From Mucisphaera sp965279675 (lineage in GTDB: Bacteria > Planctomycetota > Phycisphaerae > Phycisphaerales > Phycisphaeraceae), in assembly GCF_965279675.1 (NCBI RefSeq), contig NZ_CBDIIJ010000002.1, forward strand, positions 3,187,999 through 3,251,998: a DNA stretch of 64,000 nt, in the 5' to 3' direction. The notes below the pieces were generated by a model. The model worked only from the letters and a program-made list of their open reading frames with translations. It had not been told where the DNA came from and searched no databases. This document shows, in pieces, positions 35,177-44,590 of the stretch. The translations under genes and the position numbers were made by a program. Each line of letters begins with the position of its first letter. Position 1 is the stretch's first letter.

Positions 35177-37522
35177 ATGACGCCTCATCGATACCTCAAA
35201 TCCCTCACCCTCCTCCTGCTGACACTCCTCAGCCTCAATCACCACGCGCTCGCCGACCAGCAACCCACCGAAGTCCAGGCCATGCTCTTCGCCCGCGGAC
35301 TCGAACAGATTGCCCGCGAGTACGAAAGACAGAACACAGGCGTCCGCATCCTCTACAGCCAGGACCCCCGCATCGTCGACAAGGTCCGCGTCCGAATCCT
35401 CGAAGGCTCCTTCCCCGAAGTCTCCGACGCCCCCGTCAACTACGGCCGCCTCATCGAAGCCGGCAAGATCCAGCCCCTCGACGAGTTCCTCGACGCACCC
35501 CGCGGGCCCGGCCAGCCCACCTGGCGCGAAACCTTCCTCCCAGGCAGCTTCGACCGCTTCCGATACAACGGCCAGAACTACGGCATCCCACTCTGGTACT
35601 CCACCTACGGCTTCTGGTACAACCGCAAGCTCTTCCGCGAAAAAGGCTGGCAAACCCCAGAAACCTGGGACGAACTCCTCGCCCTCTGCGAGCAGATCCA
35701 GGCCGAAGGCGACGGCATCGCCCCCATCGCCTTCCAGGGCCAGTACCCCCAATACCTCCACCAACTCATCAACACCACCCTCTACCAGCTAGGCGGACGT
35801 GACTACTTCGAAGCCATGCAGAAGGGCCAGGAAGGCACCTACGACCATCCCGTGATGATCGAGATGCTCCGGCTCGTCCGCAAACTCGCAGATGAACACT
35901 TCCAGCCCGGCGCCGAGGGCATGTCCCACACCCAGGCTCAGCTCGAGTTCTTCCGCGGCAACACCGCCATGGTCATGTGCGGGACCTGGCTCCTCACCGA
36001 AATGGCCGACCAGATCCCCGACGACTTCGAAGTCGGCTTCTTCAAATACCCCTACGTCCCAGGACCCAACGCAGAACCCACCGCTATCGCCGGCGGAACC
36101 GGCTACTACTTCGTCTTCTCCGCCGCGCCCAACCCCGAAGCCGCCGTCGAGTTCATGCGCTTTGCCACCGCCCCCGAGCAGGCCGCCATCATCGCCGGCA
36201 ACGAGCAACGCCCCGTCGCCATCCGAGGCGTCAACCAGACCGCCCTCAACCCCGACCTCCGCGAAGTCGCTGCCGTCCTCGAAACCGTCACCTCCATCTT
36301 CGCCGCCACCCCCGACGACGACTTCGCCGAAATCAACCAGCAGTGGCAGGACGTCCGAACCAGAATTCTCGAAGCCGACAACTTCGACCCCGCCGCCGAA
36401 GCACGCTTCCTCGAAGACGCCGCCGCCAAGATCCGCGCCCAGAAAGAAAACCCCGACCACGTCACCGTCCGCCACGTCTTCAAACCCATCCTCCTCCTCA
36501 CCATCCTCGGAGCAGGCGTCGTCTACGTCCTCGTGATGACCTCCCTCCAGATCCGCCGCGCCTACACCAACCGCGACAAAGTCGAAGCCGGCGGCATGCG
36601 CATCCGCTTCTCCGTCGTCGCCGTCTTCCTCCTGCCCGCCCTGCTCTTCTACTCCGTCTTCGTCGTCATCCCCTCACTCTCCAGCTTCGCATGGTCCGTC
36701 CAACGCTGGGACGGCCTCACCGACATGGAGCCCATCGGCTTCCTCCACTTCCAAAGACTCCTCTTCGAAGACGACGGCTTCTGGATCGCCCTCCGCAACA
36801 ACTTCTTCATCATGTTCGTCATCCCCCTGTTCGTGATCCCCCTCGCCCTCTTCCTCGCGACCTGCCTCTCCCGGGGCGTCTGGGGCTCATGGCTCTTCCG
36901 CATCGTCTTCTTCTTCCCCAACCTCCTCGGCGTCGCCGCCATCCTCCTCTGGCAACAGATGTACAACCCCGCCGGCGGACCCATCAACGAAGGACTCGTC
37001 GCACTTGCCGACCTCCTGAACTATCTGAATCTGGAAACCACCGCGATCGCTATGGGCCTTAACTTCCGGGGGTTCGAAAACTACGCCTGGCTCTCACAGC
37101 AGAACCTCTACTGGTCCCTCATCCCGATGATGATCTGGGCCGCCTGCGGCTTCAACATGGTCCTCTACCTCGCCGCCATGCAGTCCATCCCCGAATCCCT
37201 CTACGAAGCCGCCGAGATCGACGGAGCCACCCCCTGGCACCAGTTCTGGACCATCACCATACCCCTCATCTGGGAAGCCCTCTCCGTCTCCATCGTCTTC
37301 CTCGTCATCGCCGGCATGAAAGCCTTCGAGGTCATCTGGCTCCTCACCAACCAGTCTCCCAACACACAAACCCACGTCATCGGCACCCGCATGGTCTGGG
37401 CCATGTTCTCGGAGTTCAGGGTCGGCCAGGCCGCTGCCATCGCCGTCCTCCTCTTCATCATGGTCTTCTTCGGAACCGCAGCCACCCTCCGGCTCATGAA
37501 ACGCGAAGCGGTGGAGCTCTAA
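35177..37522 (+). CDS. Fused ABC transporter substrate-binding protein and MalF-type permease
   Basis: A 781-residue fusion. Residues 1-27 are a signal peptide; about 30-440 form an extracellular family-1 solute-binding domain (WYSTYGFWYNRKLF, GNTAMVMCGTWLLTEMADQI) of the sugar-binding type. A transmembrane helix near 465-487 links to a MalF-type permease (about 510-781) with the EAA loop SLYEAAEIDGATPWHQFWTI that docks the ATPase. Normally these are separate polypeptides. The fusion would tether the binding domain to the channel. A MalG-type permease follows after four bases; no ATPase is nearby, so a shared one elsewhere is likely. A TATAAG at 35143-35148 may be a -10. Confidence 0.88.
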   Translation: MTPHRYLKSLTLLLLTLLSLNHHALADQQPTEVQAMLFARGLEQIAREYERQNTGVRILYSQDPRIVDKVRVRILEGSFPEVSDAPVNYGRLIEAGKIQPLDEFLDAPRGPGQPTWRETFLPGSFDRFRYNGQNYGIPLWYSTYGFWYNRKLFREKGWQTPETWDELLALCEQIQAEGDGIAPIAFQGQYPQYLHQLINTTLYQLGGRDYFEAMQKGQEGTYDHPVMIEMLRLVRKLADEHFQPGAEGMSHTQAQLEFFRGNTAMVMCGTWLLTEMADQIPDDFEVGFFKYPYVPGPNAEPTAIAGGTGYYFVFSAAPNPEAAVEFMRFATAPEQAAIIAGNEQRPVAIRGVNQTALNPDLREVAAVLETVTSIFAATPDDDFAEINQQWQDVRTRILEADNFDPAAEARFLEDAAAKIRAQKENPDHVTVRHVFKPILLLTILGAGVVYVLVMTSLQIRRAYTNRDKVEAGGMRIRFSVVAVFLLPALLFYSVFVVIPSLSSFAWSVQRWDGLTDMEPIGFLHFQRLLFEDDGFWIALRNNFFIMFVIPLFVIPLALFLATCLSRGVWGSWLFRIVFFFPNLLGVAAILLWQQMYNPAGGPINEGLVALADLLNYLNLETTAIAMGLNFRGFENYAWLSQQNLYWSLIPMMIWAACGFNMVLYLAAMQSIPESLYEAAEIDGATPWHQFWTITIPLIWEALSVSIVFLVIAGMKAFEVIWLLTNQSPNTQTHVIGTRMVWAMFSEFRVGQAAAIAVLLFIMVFFGTAATLRLMKREAVEL

Positions 37523-37525
37523 ACC

Positions 37526-38392
37526 ATGAGTGAGAAACGCACCACACCCAAAACCGTCCTCACCATGGGAGCCATCTACACCCTCCTCATCTGCTACCTG
37601 CTGATCACCCTCTTCCCCATGCTCTGGCTCTTCATGACCTCCCTCAAGCCCTCCGCCGAGGTCTTCGACGCCCCCTTCGCACCCCCGCCCATCGACAACC
37701 TCGCCACCGACAACTTCACCCGAGCCTGGACCACCGGCAGCTTCGGCGAATACTTCTTCAACTCCGTCGCCGTCACCTTCATCACCGTCGCAGGCGTCGT
37801 CTTCATCGGCGCGATGGCCGCCTACGCCCTCGCCCGATTCGCCTTCCCAGGAGCCAAAGCCACCCTCTTCTACTTCCTCGGCGGGCTCATGATCCCCCTC
37901 CAGCTCGCCGTTGTCCCCCTCTTCTTCCAGCTCAAAGCCATGGGCCTGCTCAGCTCCCGCTTCGGCCTCATCCTCGTCTACATCGCCGTCGGACTCCCCT
38001 TCGCCATCTTTATCCTCACCGGCTTCTTCCGCTCACTCCCCAAATCCCTCCACGAAGCCGCCCTCCTCGACGGCTGCACCGAGTTCGGAGCCTTCACCCG
38101 CGTCATGCTCCCCCTCGCACGACCCGGACTCATCACCGTCGCCATCTTCTCCTTCATCGGAACCTGGAACGAATACTTCCTCGCCTTCATGTTCCTCTCA
38201 GGCGAAGGCTCCGAAAACCTCAGAACCCTACCCCTCGGACTCGCCAACATCACCATCGTCAGCCAGTACGAAGTCGACTGGGGCATGGTCTTCGCCGGAC
38301 TCGTCCTCATCGTCGTCCCCACCCTCATCATCTACCTCATGCTCCAACGCCACCTAACCAAAGGCGTCACCCTCGGAGCCGTCAAAGGCTAA
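37526..38392 (+). CDS. Carbohydrate ABC transporter permease, MalG type
   Basis: The 288-residue inner-membrane partner of the preceding fusion protein. About six helices are predicted, with the EAA loop LHEAALLDGCTEFGAFTRVMLPLARPG and the C-terminal motif LxxHLTKGVTLGAVKG typical of family-1 sugar permeases. Starting three bases after the fusion gene, it is certainly cotranscribed. The four-base overlap of its stop with the stop of the next, opposite-strand gene leaves no room for a terminator. Confidence 0.92.
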   Translation: MSEKRTTPKTVLTMGAIYTLLICYLLITLFPMLWLFMTSLKPSAEVFDAPFAPPPIDNLATDNFTRAWTTGSFGEYFFNSVAVTFITVAGVVFIGAMAAYALARFAFPGAKATLFYFLGGLMIPLQLAVVPLFFQLKAMGLLSSRFGLILVYIAVGLPFAIFILTGFFRSLPKSLHEAALLDGCTEFGAFTRVMLPLARPGLITVAIFSFIGTWNEYFLAFMFLSGEGSENLRTLPLGLANITIVSQYEVDWGMVFAGLVLIVVPTLIIYLMLQRHLTKGVTLGAVKG

Positions 38393-39222
38393 GCCAACGG
38401 CAGATCAGACCCTACCTTGCACCACTCGTCATGTAGTTGCACGACTTCATCGATTTTCTGCGCAACACGACTGCCAATAACCTCGATGAGTGACGCAGTG
38501 GCATACCGGGAAATCGCCCGTTCGTAACGATCAAGCCAAAGACGCATTTCTGACCGCTCCGTGTCCAGCTCGAACGGAAATCGATGTAGAGGTGATTCGA
38601 GACCACACCGCCATGGCTTTGGTGTTAGCCTCGCTCGAAAACACCGCTGGCCCCTGCATAGATGAACGTACCGTTTGTCAGCACCCACGGCATTCATGAC
38701 AGAATGGGTCTCTTCGGATGTCGGGTCGAACTGTTGGTGAGTCACAAGGTATCGATACCCGGCATACGTTTTGTAGACGCGGAAACACCAATCCTTGTGG
38801 TCAGCAGCAAATGACCTGAGCAAGCTTATTTCAGGAGCCCCTCTTAGAACCTTGTTGCCGTCGAAAAGTCCAGAGAAAAAACGACCAAACCAGTGCTTGC
38901 TAGAAAATCGATCCACATCGATAAACATCGCACTGGCACAGTTAAGCACTAGCGCACCCTGAGCGTTCCTTGTAATGATTCCCCAAGACCGATCCTCAAC
39001 AATCTCCTCACGAACAGGCCTATCCATGTAGTCATACCATGAGGCAGGAATCGCATCGCCAGCTAAGCTGCTGGCGATGCGGGTCGCACGTTCTTCCGCA
39101 ACCCGTTGGGCAGCTGCCTCGCTGTCATCAGACCAGCCCCATGCCTCAGTCCGAACCAACTCTGCATTGTACGAATGCTGAACCTCGCCCCATCCCTTGG
39201 CCCAATAGCGCGGAATCCACAT
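38389..39222 (-). CDS. Conserved-looking protein of unknown function
   Basis: A 277-residue soluble protein I do not recognise with certainty. Visible features: a Trp-rich start (MWIPRYWAKGWGE), a hydrophobic strand with an acidic pair (SAMFIDVDRF), GYRYLVTHQQFDP, and a Cys/Arg cluster (LCRGQRCFRARLTPKPWRCG). An FIDVD followed by a later TH recalls the DxD and sxH motifs of primase-like polymerases, but the resemblance is slight. The gene is AT-richer than its neighbours (hand count 45 percent GC in 38821-38880) and uses more mixed codons, suggesting acquisition. Its ATG directly follows the cimA stop and its stop overlaps the permease stop, so it is squeezed between two tightly packed units. 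Confidence 0.6.
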   Translation of the reverse strand: MWIPRYWAKGWGEVQHSYNAELVRTEAWGWSDDSEAAAQRVAEERATRIASSLAGDAIPASWYDYMDRPVREEIVEDRSWGIITRNAQGALVLNCASAMFIDVDRFSSKHWFGRFFSGLFDGNKVLRGAPEISLLRSFAADHKDWCFRVYKTYAGYRYLVTHQQFDPTSEETHSVMNAVGADKRYVHLCRGQRCFRARLTPKPWRCGLESPLHRFPFELDTERSEMRLWLDRYERAISRYATASLIEVIGSRVAQKIDEVVQLHDEWCKVGSDLPLA

Positions 39223-40887
39223 TTAACACTCAACCCCAGCCCGCGTCTCTATCAACAAATACTGAAACGCATCCGAGATCGCCTCCCAGCTCGCCTCCAC
39301 GATGTTCTCATCCACACCCACCGTCGAGAACACCCGCGTCGTCCCATCCTCCGCCGTCGACTGGAACTCAATCACCACACGCACCCGCGCCGCCGTCTCC
39401 GCCGTCGGGTTCACCACACGCACCTTGTAGTCCGACAGATGAATCCGCCGAACCTCCGGGTAGTGCTCGCCCAGGCACTTCACCAGCGCCTCATACAACG
39501 CGTTCACCGGGCCATCCCCCTCCGCCACCCGATACTCCGTCTGGTCATTCACCGACAGCTTCACCGTGCCCTCGGTGCTCGTCTCACCATCCCCATCCCG
39601 CTTGAGAATCACACACCGATAGTGATGCAGATCCCAGAACGCCGGCCGCTTGTCCAGCGCCTCGTAAACCATCAGCTCCATCGACGCCTCCGCCGACTCA
39701 AACTGATACCCCTCATGCTCCAGGTCCTGGATCTTCTCCAGCACCTTCCGCTGCGTCGCCTTGTCCTCCTCAATCCCGAACTTCACCCCCACCTGCGCAG
39801 CGATGTTGCTCGCCCCAGCCAACTCCGACACCAGCACCCGACGCTGGTTCCCCACCGTCTCAGGCGGGACATGCTCATAACTGTGCGCGATCCGCTGCAC
39901 CGCATGAACGTGCATCCCGCCCTTGTGCGTGAACGCATTCGCCCCCACATAAGGCTGCCCCGCCACAGGCGTCATCCCCGCCAACTCATACACCAGCATC
40001 GCCAGCCCATGCAGACCCGGCACCGCATCCTCAGCCAGACAATCATGCCCCAGCTTCAGCCGCAGGTTCGCAGCGATCGGAATCAGATCCACATTCCCGC
40101 ACCGCTCACCGATCCCGTTGATGGTCCCCTGCACCTGCACGCAACCCGCCTCCAAAGCAGCCATCGAGTTCGCCACCGCCAGCGCCCCATCGTTATGCAC
40201 ATGGATCGCCAGCAACGGACCCGACGCCCCCTCCAACGAGTCACCCAAGCCAAACTCGCTCCGCACAGCCGTCACGGCTTCCTTGATGAAATCAGGCAGC
40301 GACCCCCCATTCGTATCGCAAAGCACCAGCCGCGTCGCCCCACCCTCGAGCGCAGCCTTCAACGTCGCCAGCGCATAATCCGGATTCGCCTTGTACCCAT
40401 CAAAGAAATGCTCCGCGTCATAAAACACCTGCTCCGTGCTCCCCGCCTGCGCACAGAACCCCACCGAGTCACGGATCATCGCCAGATTCTCCTCGTGACT
40501 CACCCGCAGCACCTCGTCAACATGCAGGTCCCACGTCTTCCCCACGATCGCGATAATCGGTGCCTCCGCCGCCACCAGCGCCCGCATCCCCGGATCATCC
40601 TTCGCCTCAACCCCCTTCCGACGCGTCATCCCGAAAGCCGTCACCTTCGCATGCTTCAGCCCCAGCGACTTCACCTGCTCGAAATACGCCGAGTCCTTCG
40701 GATTCGATAGGGGATACCCCCCTTCGATGTAATCGAACCCAAGCTCATCCAGAGCCCGCGTCAGCTTCAGCTTGTCTGCCAAAGTCAACGCAATCTCAGC
40801 ACCCTGCGTCCCGTCACGCAGCGTCGTGTCATACATCTCAATCCGCCGCCCGCTCCGGGCGACCGACCCGTTCACAGGCTCGACCAT
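39223..40887 (-). CDS. cimA: (R)-citramalate synthase
   Basis: Condenses pyruvate with acetyl-CoA to citramalate, entering isoleucine synthesis without threonine. From the ATG at 40887 the protein has 554 residues: the catalytic barrel with MYDTTLRDGTQGAE, LCDTNGG, AIHVHNDGALAVANS and GERCGNVDL, then a C-terminal LeuA-dimer-type regulatory domain (about 420-550), where isoleucine usually binds. The layout is that of the LeuA-like CimA group rather than isopropylmalate synthase, though the two can be confused. A TTG 23 codons upstream keeps the frame open. A terminator-like hairpin lies in the leader. ilvD at 5.2 kb acts later in the same pathway. Confidence 0.88.
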   Translation of the reverse strand: MVEPVNGSVARSGRRIEMYDTTLRDGTQGAEIALTLADKLKLTRALDELGFDYIEGGYPLSNPKDSAYFEQVKSLGLKHAKVTAFGMTRRKGVEAKDDPGMRALVAAEAPIIAIVGKTWDLHVDEVLRVSHEENLAMIRDSVGFCAQAGSTEQVFYDAEHFFDGYKANPDYALATLKAALEGGATRLVLCDTNGGSLPDFIKEAVTAVRSEFGLGDSLEGASGPLLAIHVHNDGALAVANSMAALEAGCVQVQGTINGIGERCGNVDLIPIAANLRLKLGHDCLAEDAVPGLHGLAMLVYELAGMTPVAGQPYVGANAFTHKGGMHVHAVQRIAHSYEHVPPETVGNQRRVLVSELAGASNIAAQVGVKFGIEEDKATQRKVLEKIQDLEHEGYQFESAEASMELMVYEALDKRPAFWDLHHYRCVILKRDGDGETSTEGTVKLSVNDQTEYRVAEGDGPVNALYEALVKCLGEHYPEVRRIHLSDYKVRVVNPTAETAARVRVVIEFQSTAEDGTTRVFSTVGVDENIVEASWEAISDAFQYLLIETRAGVEC

Positions 40888-40982
40888 GGGACAACTCCAG
40901 ACCGTAAAAAACCACGTGCCCAACAAGCACGCTCGACGAGAAAGACCTTTTGCCAAAACACCCGGCGGCAGGCCCTCGGATG

Positions 40983-40990
40983 AGTATAAT
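40983..40990. promoter_or_regulatory. Overlapping divergent -10 elements between cimA and ctaA
   Basis: TATAAT on the plus strand (40985-40990) is a perfect -10 for ctaA, 42 bases before its ATG. On the minus strand the overlapping TATACT (40988-40983) could serve cimA. No convincing -35 is seen for either. Confidence 0.4.
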
Positions 40991-41032
40991 CAAGGGTTAC
41001 ATCCACGCACCGATACTTCCAGAAAGCTCGCC

Positions 41033-42193
41033 ATGAACGCGAAGGACGCAGATTCTCCATACCGCGCCCCTTACCGCCGGACCCTCCACGCACTGGCCAT
41101 CCTCCTGGCCCTCTCCACCTTCACCCTCATCGGCTTTGGCGGCCACGTCACCTCCCTCGACGCCGGCCTCGCCGTCCCCGACTGGCCCGGAACCTTCGGC
41201 TACAACATGTTCCTCGCCCCCCTCGAGGTCTGGTTCTACGACGTCGGCACCTTCTGGGAACACGCCCACCGCCTCATCGGCTCCTGGGTCGGTTTCCTGA
41301 CCCTCCTCCTCGGCACCGGCCTAGCCATCTGGGCCCCCAAACCCTGGCTCCGCTGGCTCGGCATCCCCATGATCATCCTCGTCATCATCCAGGGACTCAT
41401 GGGCGGCTTCCGCGTCACCGAAGAATCTCAGATCCTCGCCGCCGTCCATGGCGTCGTCGGCCAGGTCTTCTTCGCCATCGTCATCTTCGTGATCGTCGCC
41501 ACCGGCGGACTCTGGACACGTGCCACCATCCGAGAAAAAGCCAAACGCACCCTGGGCGGCCGCCTCACCACCTACGCCTGCTGGTCCGTCGTCGCCGTCC
41601 TCTTCGTCCAACTCGCCCTAGGTGCCTCCATCCGACACTTCGACGCCGAACGAGCCATCCCAGATGCCCCCCTCTCCTACGGTTCACTCGTCCCCCCGAT
41701 GAACCAGCAGCAACTCGACACCGCCATCCTCAATCTCCCCGAAAACCTCATCGACCGCGTCCCCATCGACACCACCGCCGGCAAGGTCCACCTCCACTTC
41801 ACCCACCGAGCCTGGGCCATCGTCGTCATCCTCGTCACCGCCCTCGCCGGATGGCTTGTCCTCACCCAAATGGCCGGCCGTGGCGAAGTCCTAGTTCCCC
41901 TCATCAACGTCGTCGCCCTCATGGCCGCCCAAGTCATGCTAGGCATCATGACCGTCTGGGCCGAGATCCACCCCACCTTCGCCACCATGCACCAGTCACT
42001 CGGCGCACTCCTCCTCGCCGCCACCGTCTGGCTCGCCTGCCGGGCCCACATCGTCTGGGCCAGCGAACCCGCACAGGTCACCATCAAACACATCACCCCC
42101 CCCTCCAACACCCCCAAAGGCGGCAGCCCCCAGCCATCTGAAGTCAACGGCCAAACCCAGAGCCAGCCCGTGCCCGTCGGGAGCACGGCATGA
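41033..42193 (+). CDS. ctaA: Heme A synthase (COX15/CtaA)
   Basis: Oxidises the heme O methyl group to give heme A for the aa3-type cytochrome oxidase in the inner membrane. The 386-residue protein has about eight hydrophobic helices and the paired histidines expected of the family: GGHVTSLDAGLAVPDWPG, FWEHAHRLIGSWVG, AAVHGVVGQVFF, LHFTHRAWAIVV and TMHQSLGALLLA. A polar tail of about 40 residues is extra. The start overlaps nothing; the stop overlaps ctaB by four bases (ATGA), showing translational coupling. Confidence 0.92.
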   Translation: MNAKDADSPYRAPYRRTLHALAILLALSTFTLIGFGGHVTSLDAGLAVPDWPGTFGYNMFLAPLEVWFYDVGTFWEHAHRLIGSWVGFLTLLLGTGLAIWAPKPWLRWLGIPMIILVIIQGLMGGFRVTEESQILAAVHGVVGQVFFAIVIFVIVATGGLWTRATIREKAKRTLGGRLTTYACWSVVAVLFVQLALGASIRHFDAERAIPDAPLSYGSLVPPMNQQQLDTAILNLPENLIDRVPIDTTAGKVHLHFTHRAWAIVVILVTALAGWLVLTQMAGRGEVLVPLINVVALMAAQVMLGIMTVWAEIHPTFATMHQSLGALLLAATVWLACRAHIVWASEPAQVTIKHITPPSNTPKGGSPQPSEVNGQTQSQPVPVGSTA

Positions 42194-43116
42194 GCCAGGC
42201 CCTCTCCACCACCGAGTCCGTTCCGGAACAACCCCCACCCGAAACTGCCGCCGCACCCGGCCGGCTCCGCGACTACCTGGAGCTCTCCAAGCCACGCATC
42301 ACCATCATGGTCGTCCTGACCGCATGGGTCGGCTACGCCATGGCCGTCGCCATGGAGAACTGGAACGCCACCGTCATCGCCGCCATGACCGCAGGCGTCG
42401 GCCTCACCTGTATCTCCTCAGGCATCCTCAACCAGGTCTGGGAACGCAACGCCGACGCCCGCATGCAGCGAACCGCCACCCGACCCCTCGCCGCCGGCCG
42501 CATCTCCGTCACCGAAGGCATCCTCATCGGCCTCATCACCGCCGCCCTCGGCACCGCCATCCTCTACGCCTTCGCCACGCCCCTCGCCGCCTGGCTCGCC
42601 CTCGCCACCCTCCTCACCTACGTCCTCATCTACACCCCCCTCAAAGCCATCACCCCCTGGTCCACCCACCTCGGCGCCATCCCCGGAGCCATGCCCCCCT
42701 TCATCGGTTACGCCGCCGGAGCCGGAGTCCTCAGCCTCGACGCCTGGCCCGCCTTCCTCATCATGCTCGTCTGGCAGATCCCTCACTTCATGGCCATCGC
42801 CTGGCTCTACCGCAACCAGTACGCCGCCGCCGGCCTCAAGATGCTCCCCGTCGTCGACACCAAGGGCTCACAGGTCTCCGCACACGTCGTCGTCACCAGC
42901 CTCCTCCTGATCGCCGCCGCCATCCTCCCACTCGCAGGCTTCGGCACAGCAGGCCTCCTCTACGCCATCATCGCCCTCGGCACCACCATCGCCTTCGCCG
43001 CCACAGGCATCTGGTTCGCCTTTAACCCCTGCGATAAGCGAGCCAAGGTCGTCTTCCTCACCTCGCTCCTCTACCTCCCGATCGTACTCTCCGTCCTCGC
43101 CTGGGACCGCACGTGA
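42190..43116 (+). CDS. ctaB: Protoheme IX farnesyltransferase (heme O synthase)
   Basis: Adds a farnesyl group to heme B to give heme O, the substrate of the neighbouring CtaA. The 308-residue UbiA-fold membrane protein has the prenyl-diphosphate/Mg motif NQVWERNADARMQRTATRPL, preceded by ELSKPRITIMVVLTAWVGY, and the second YTPLKAITPWSTHLGAIPGA block. It overlaps ctaA at its start and the ATPase gene at its end by four bases each, so the three form one operon. Confidence 0.95.
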   Translation: MSQALSTTESVPEQPPPETAAAPGRLRDYLELSKPRITIMVVLTAWVGYAMAVAMENWNATVIAAMTAGVGLTCISSGILNQVWERNADARMQRTATRPLAAGRISVTEGILIGLITAALGTAILYAFATPLAAWLALATLLTYVLIYTPLKAITPWSTHLGAIPGAMPPFIGYAAGAGVLSLDAWPAFLIMLVWQIPHFMAIAWLYRNQYAAAGLKMLPVVDTKGSQVSAHVVVTSLLLIAAAILPLAGFGTAGLLYAIIALGTTIAFAATGIWFAFNPCDKRAKVVFLTSLLYLPIVLSVLAWDRT

Positions 43117-44132
43117 CGCTCGCCTCTTCGCCAACCATCACCCAGCCGGGCTCCCCCGCCGACGCAACCCAACCACCGGTCGCCGTCGCGATCGACGCCC
43201 TCAGCCATCAATACGCCAAGGCCGACATCTACGCCCTTGAAGACATCCAACTCGACGTCCAGCAAGGCGATTTCGTCGCTCTCCTCGGCCCCAATGGCTC
43301 CGGCAAGTCCACCCTGTTCCGCATCCTCACCACCGCCATCACCGCATCCGGCAAACCCAACGTCATCCCCCGCATCAGCCTCCTCGGTCACGACCTCCGC
43401 GTCGCCGCCGACACCATCCGCCAAAACCTAGGCGTCGTCTTCCAGAGCCCCAGCCTCGACAAAGAACTCACCGTCGCCGAAAACCTCCGCCTACAGGGCC
43501 GCGTCTACGGACTCTCCGCCGCCGACCTCCGCCACCGCGTCCCCGAACGACTCGACGCCGTCGGCCTCACCGACCGCGCCAACGACAAAGTCAAAACCCT
43601 CTCAGGCGGCCTCGCCCGCAGAGCCGAACTCGCCAAGGCCCTCCTCCACAACCCCAGCCTCCTCATCCTCGACGAGCCCTCCACAGGCGTCGACCCCTCC
43701 GCCCGCCGCCAGTTCTGGCAGAGCCTCCACGACGAACGACAACGCTCCGGCCTCACCGTCCTCATGACCACCCACCTCATCGACGAAGCCGAAGCCGCCG
43801 ACCGCGTCGTCATCCTCGACCAGGGACGCATCGTCGCCCAGGGCACCCCCGCCAACCTCAAAGCCCAGTCAGGCGGTGCCGTCCTCGCCTTCGCCGCCCA
43901 CACCTCCGAAGACCTCACCCACCTCATCGACGACCTCACCCAAAACTTCGCCGCCACCCCCCTCCCCGACCGCGTCTTCGCCGAGGCCCGACTCGAAGTC
44001 ACCGACGGCCCCGCCGCCCTCCGCCACCTCCTCGACCACCACCAACACCGCCTCCGCACCACCACCCTCTCCGAACCCACCCTCGAAGACATCTTCGAAC
44101 GAACCACCGGCACCCGCTTCCAAACCACCTGA
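43113..44132 (+). CDS. ABC transporter ATP-binding protein
   Basis: A 339-residue ATPase subunit, starting with GTG inside the ctaB stop. Walker A is GPNGSGKST, the Q-loop lies in GVVFQSPSLDKELT, the signature motif is LSGGLARRAELAKAL, and Walker B is LLILDEPSTGVD. The long C-terminal part resembles DrrA/NodI-type exporters (multidrug, polysaccharide or cytochrome-related ABC-2 systems). The permease subunit that would be expected next is missing: a repeat-rich spacer follows instead. The linkage to heme A genes is seen in other bacteria, where its role is unclear. Confidence 0.9.
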   Translation: MTLASSPTITQPGSPADATQPPVAVAIDALSHQYAKADIYALEDIQLDVQQGDFVALLGPNGSGKSTLFRILTTAITASGKPNVIPRISLLGHDLRVAADTIRQNLGVVFQSPSLDKELTVAENLRLQGRVYGLSAADLRHRVPERLDAVGLTDRANDKVKTLSGGLARRAELAKALLHNPSLLILDEPSTGVDPSARRQFWQSLHDERQRSGLTVLMTTHLIDEAEAADRVVILDQGRIVAQGTPANLKAQSGGAVLAFAAHTSEDLTHLIDDLTQNFAATPLPDRVFAEARLEVTDGPAALRHLLDHHQHRLRTTTLSEPTLEDIFERTTGTRFQTT

Positions 44133-44590
44133 CCCAATCCTCAATAATCTCCCTGCTTGCGAGCCACGGTGTGTCACTGCGGCTGTGCTTTAAAACGCCA
44201 AAACACCCACTCGAGTCCCAACCAACACCTCCATAACCCGGCCATGACATGGCCGGGCTCTGCAGGAAAAGACACCCAACGATCACTGGTTCTTGACAGC
44301 GACGATCATTGCCTAGTCAGCCTCCTAAGAACCTGCCATGACCCTCACGCCCCACCCAACGACCTCTAGCTACCCATGCCTCTGGTGAGCCGGGCCGTGT
44401 CGGCCCGGACCTCTCCACACGACAGCCAAAATCTCGGGTGGCTGTGGGCACGCCGCGTGCCCACAGAACCAACACCCCCTAACCCGGCCATGACATGGCC
44501 GGGCTCTGTAGCAAAAGTCATCCAACGATCACTGGTTCTTGACAGAAACGATCATTGCCTAGTCAGCCTCCCAAGAACCAGCCGTACCCC
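44133..44590. other. Gene-free spacer rich in hairpins
   Basis: No gene was found in these 458 bases. It holds two copies of a direct repeat (separately listed) and, between them, two further perfect hairpins: an eight-base-pair stem (44390-44397 with 44401-44408) and an eleven-base-pair stem (44442-44452 with 44456-44466, loop CCG). None is followed by a T-run. Confidence 0.7.
44221..44355. repeat. Hairpin-bearing direct repeat, copy 1
   Basis: About 135 bases nearly identical to the copy at 44467. It contains a perfect 10+1+10 inverted repeat (44237-44246 with 44248-44257) and a wider imperfect one (CTGGTTCTTG at 44286-44295 against TAAGAACCTG at 44326-44335). Confidence 0.75.
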
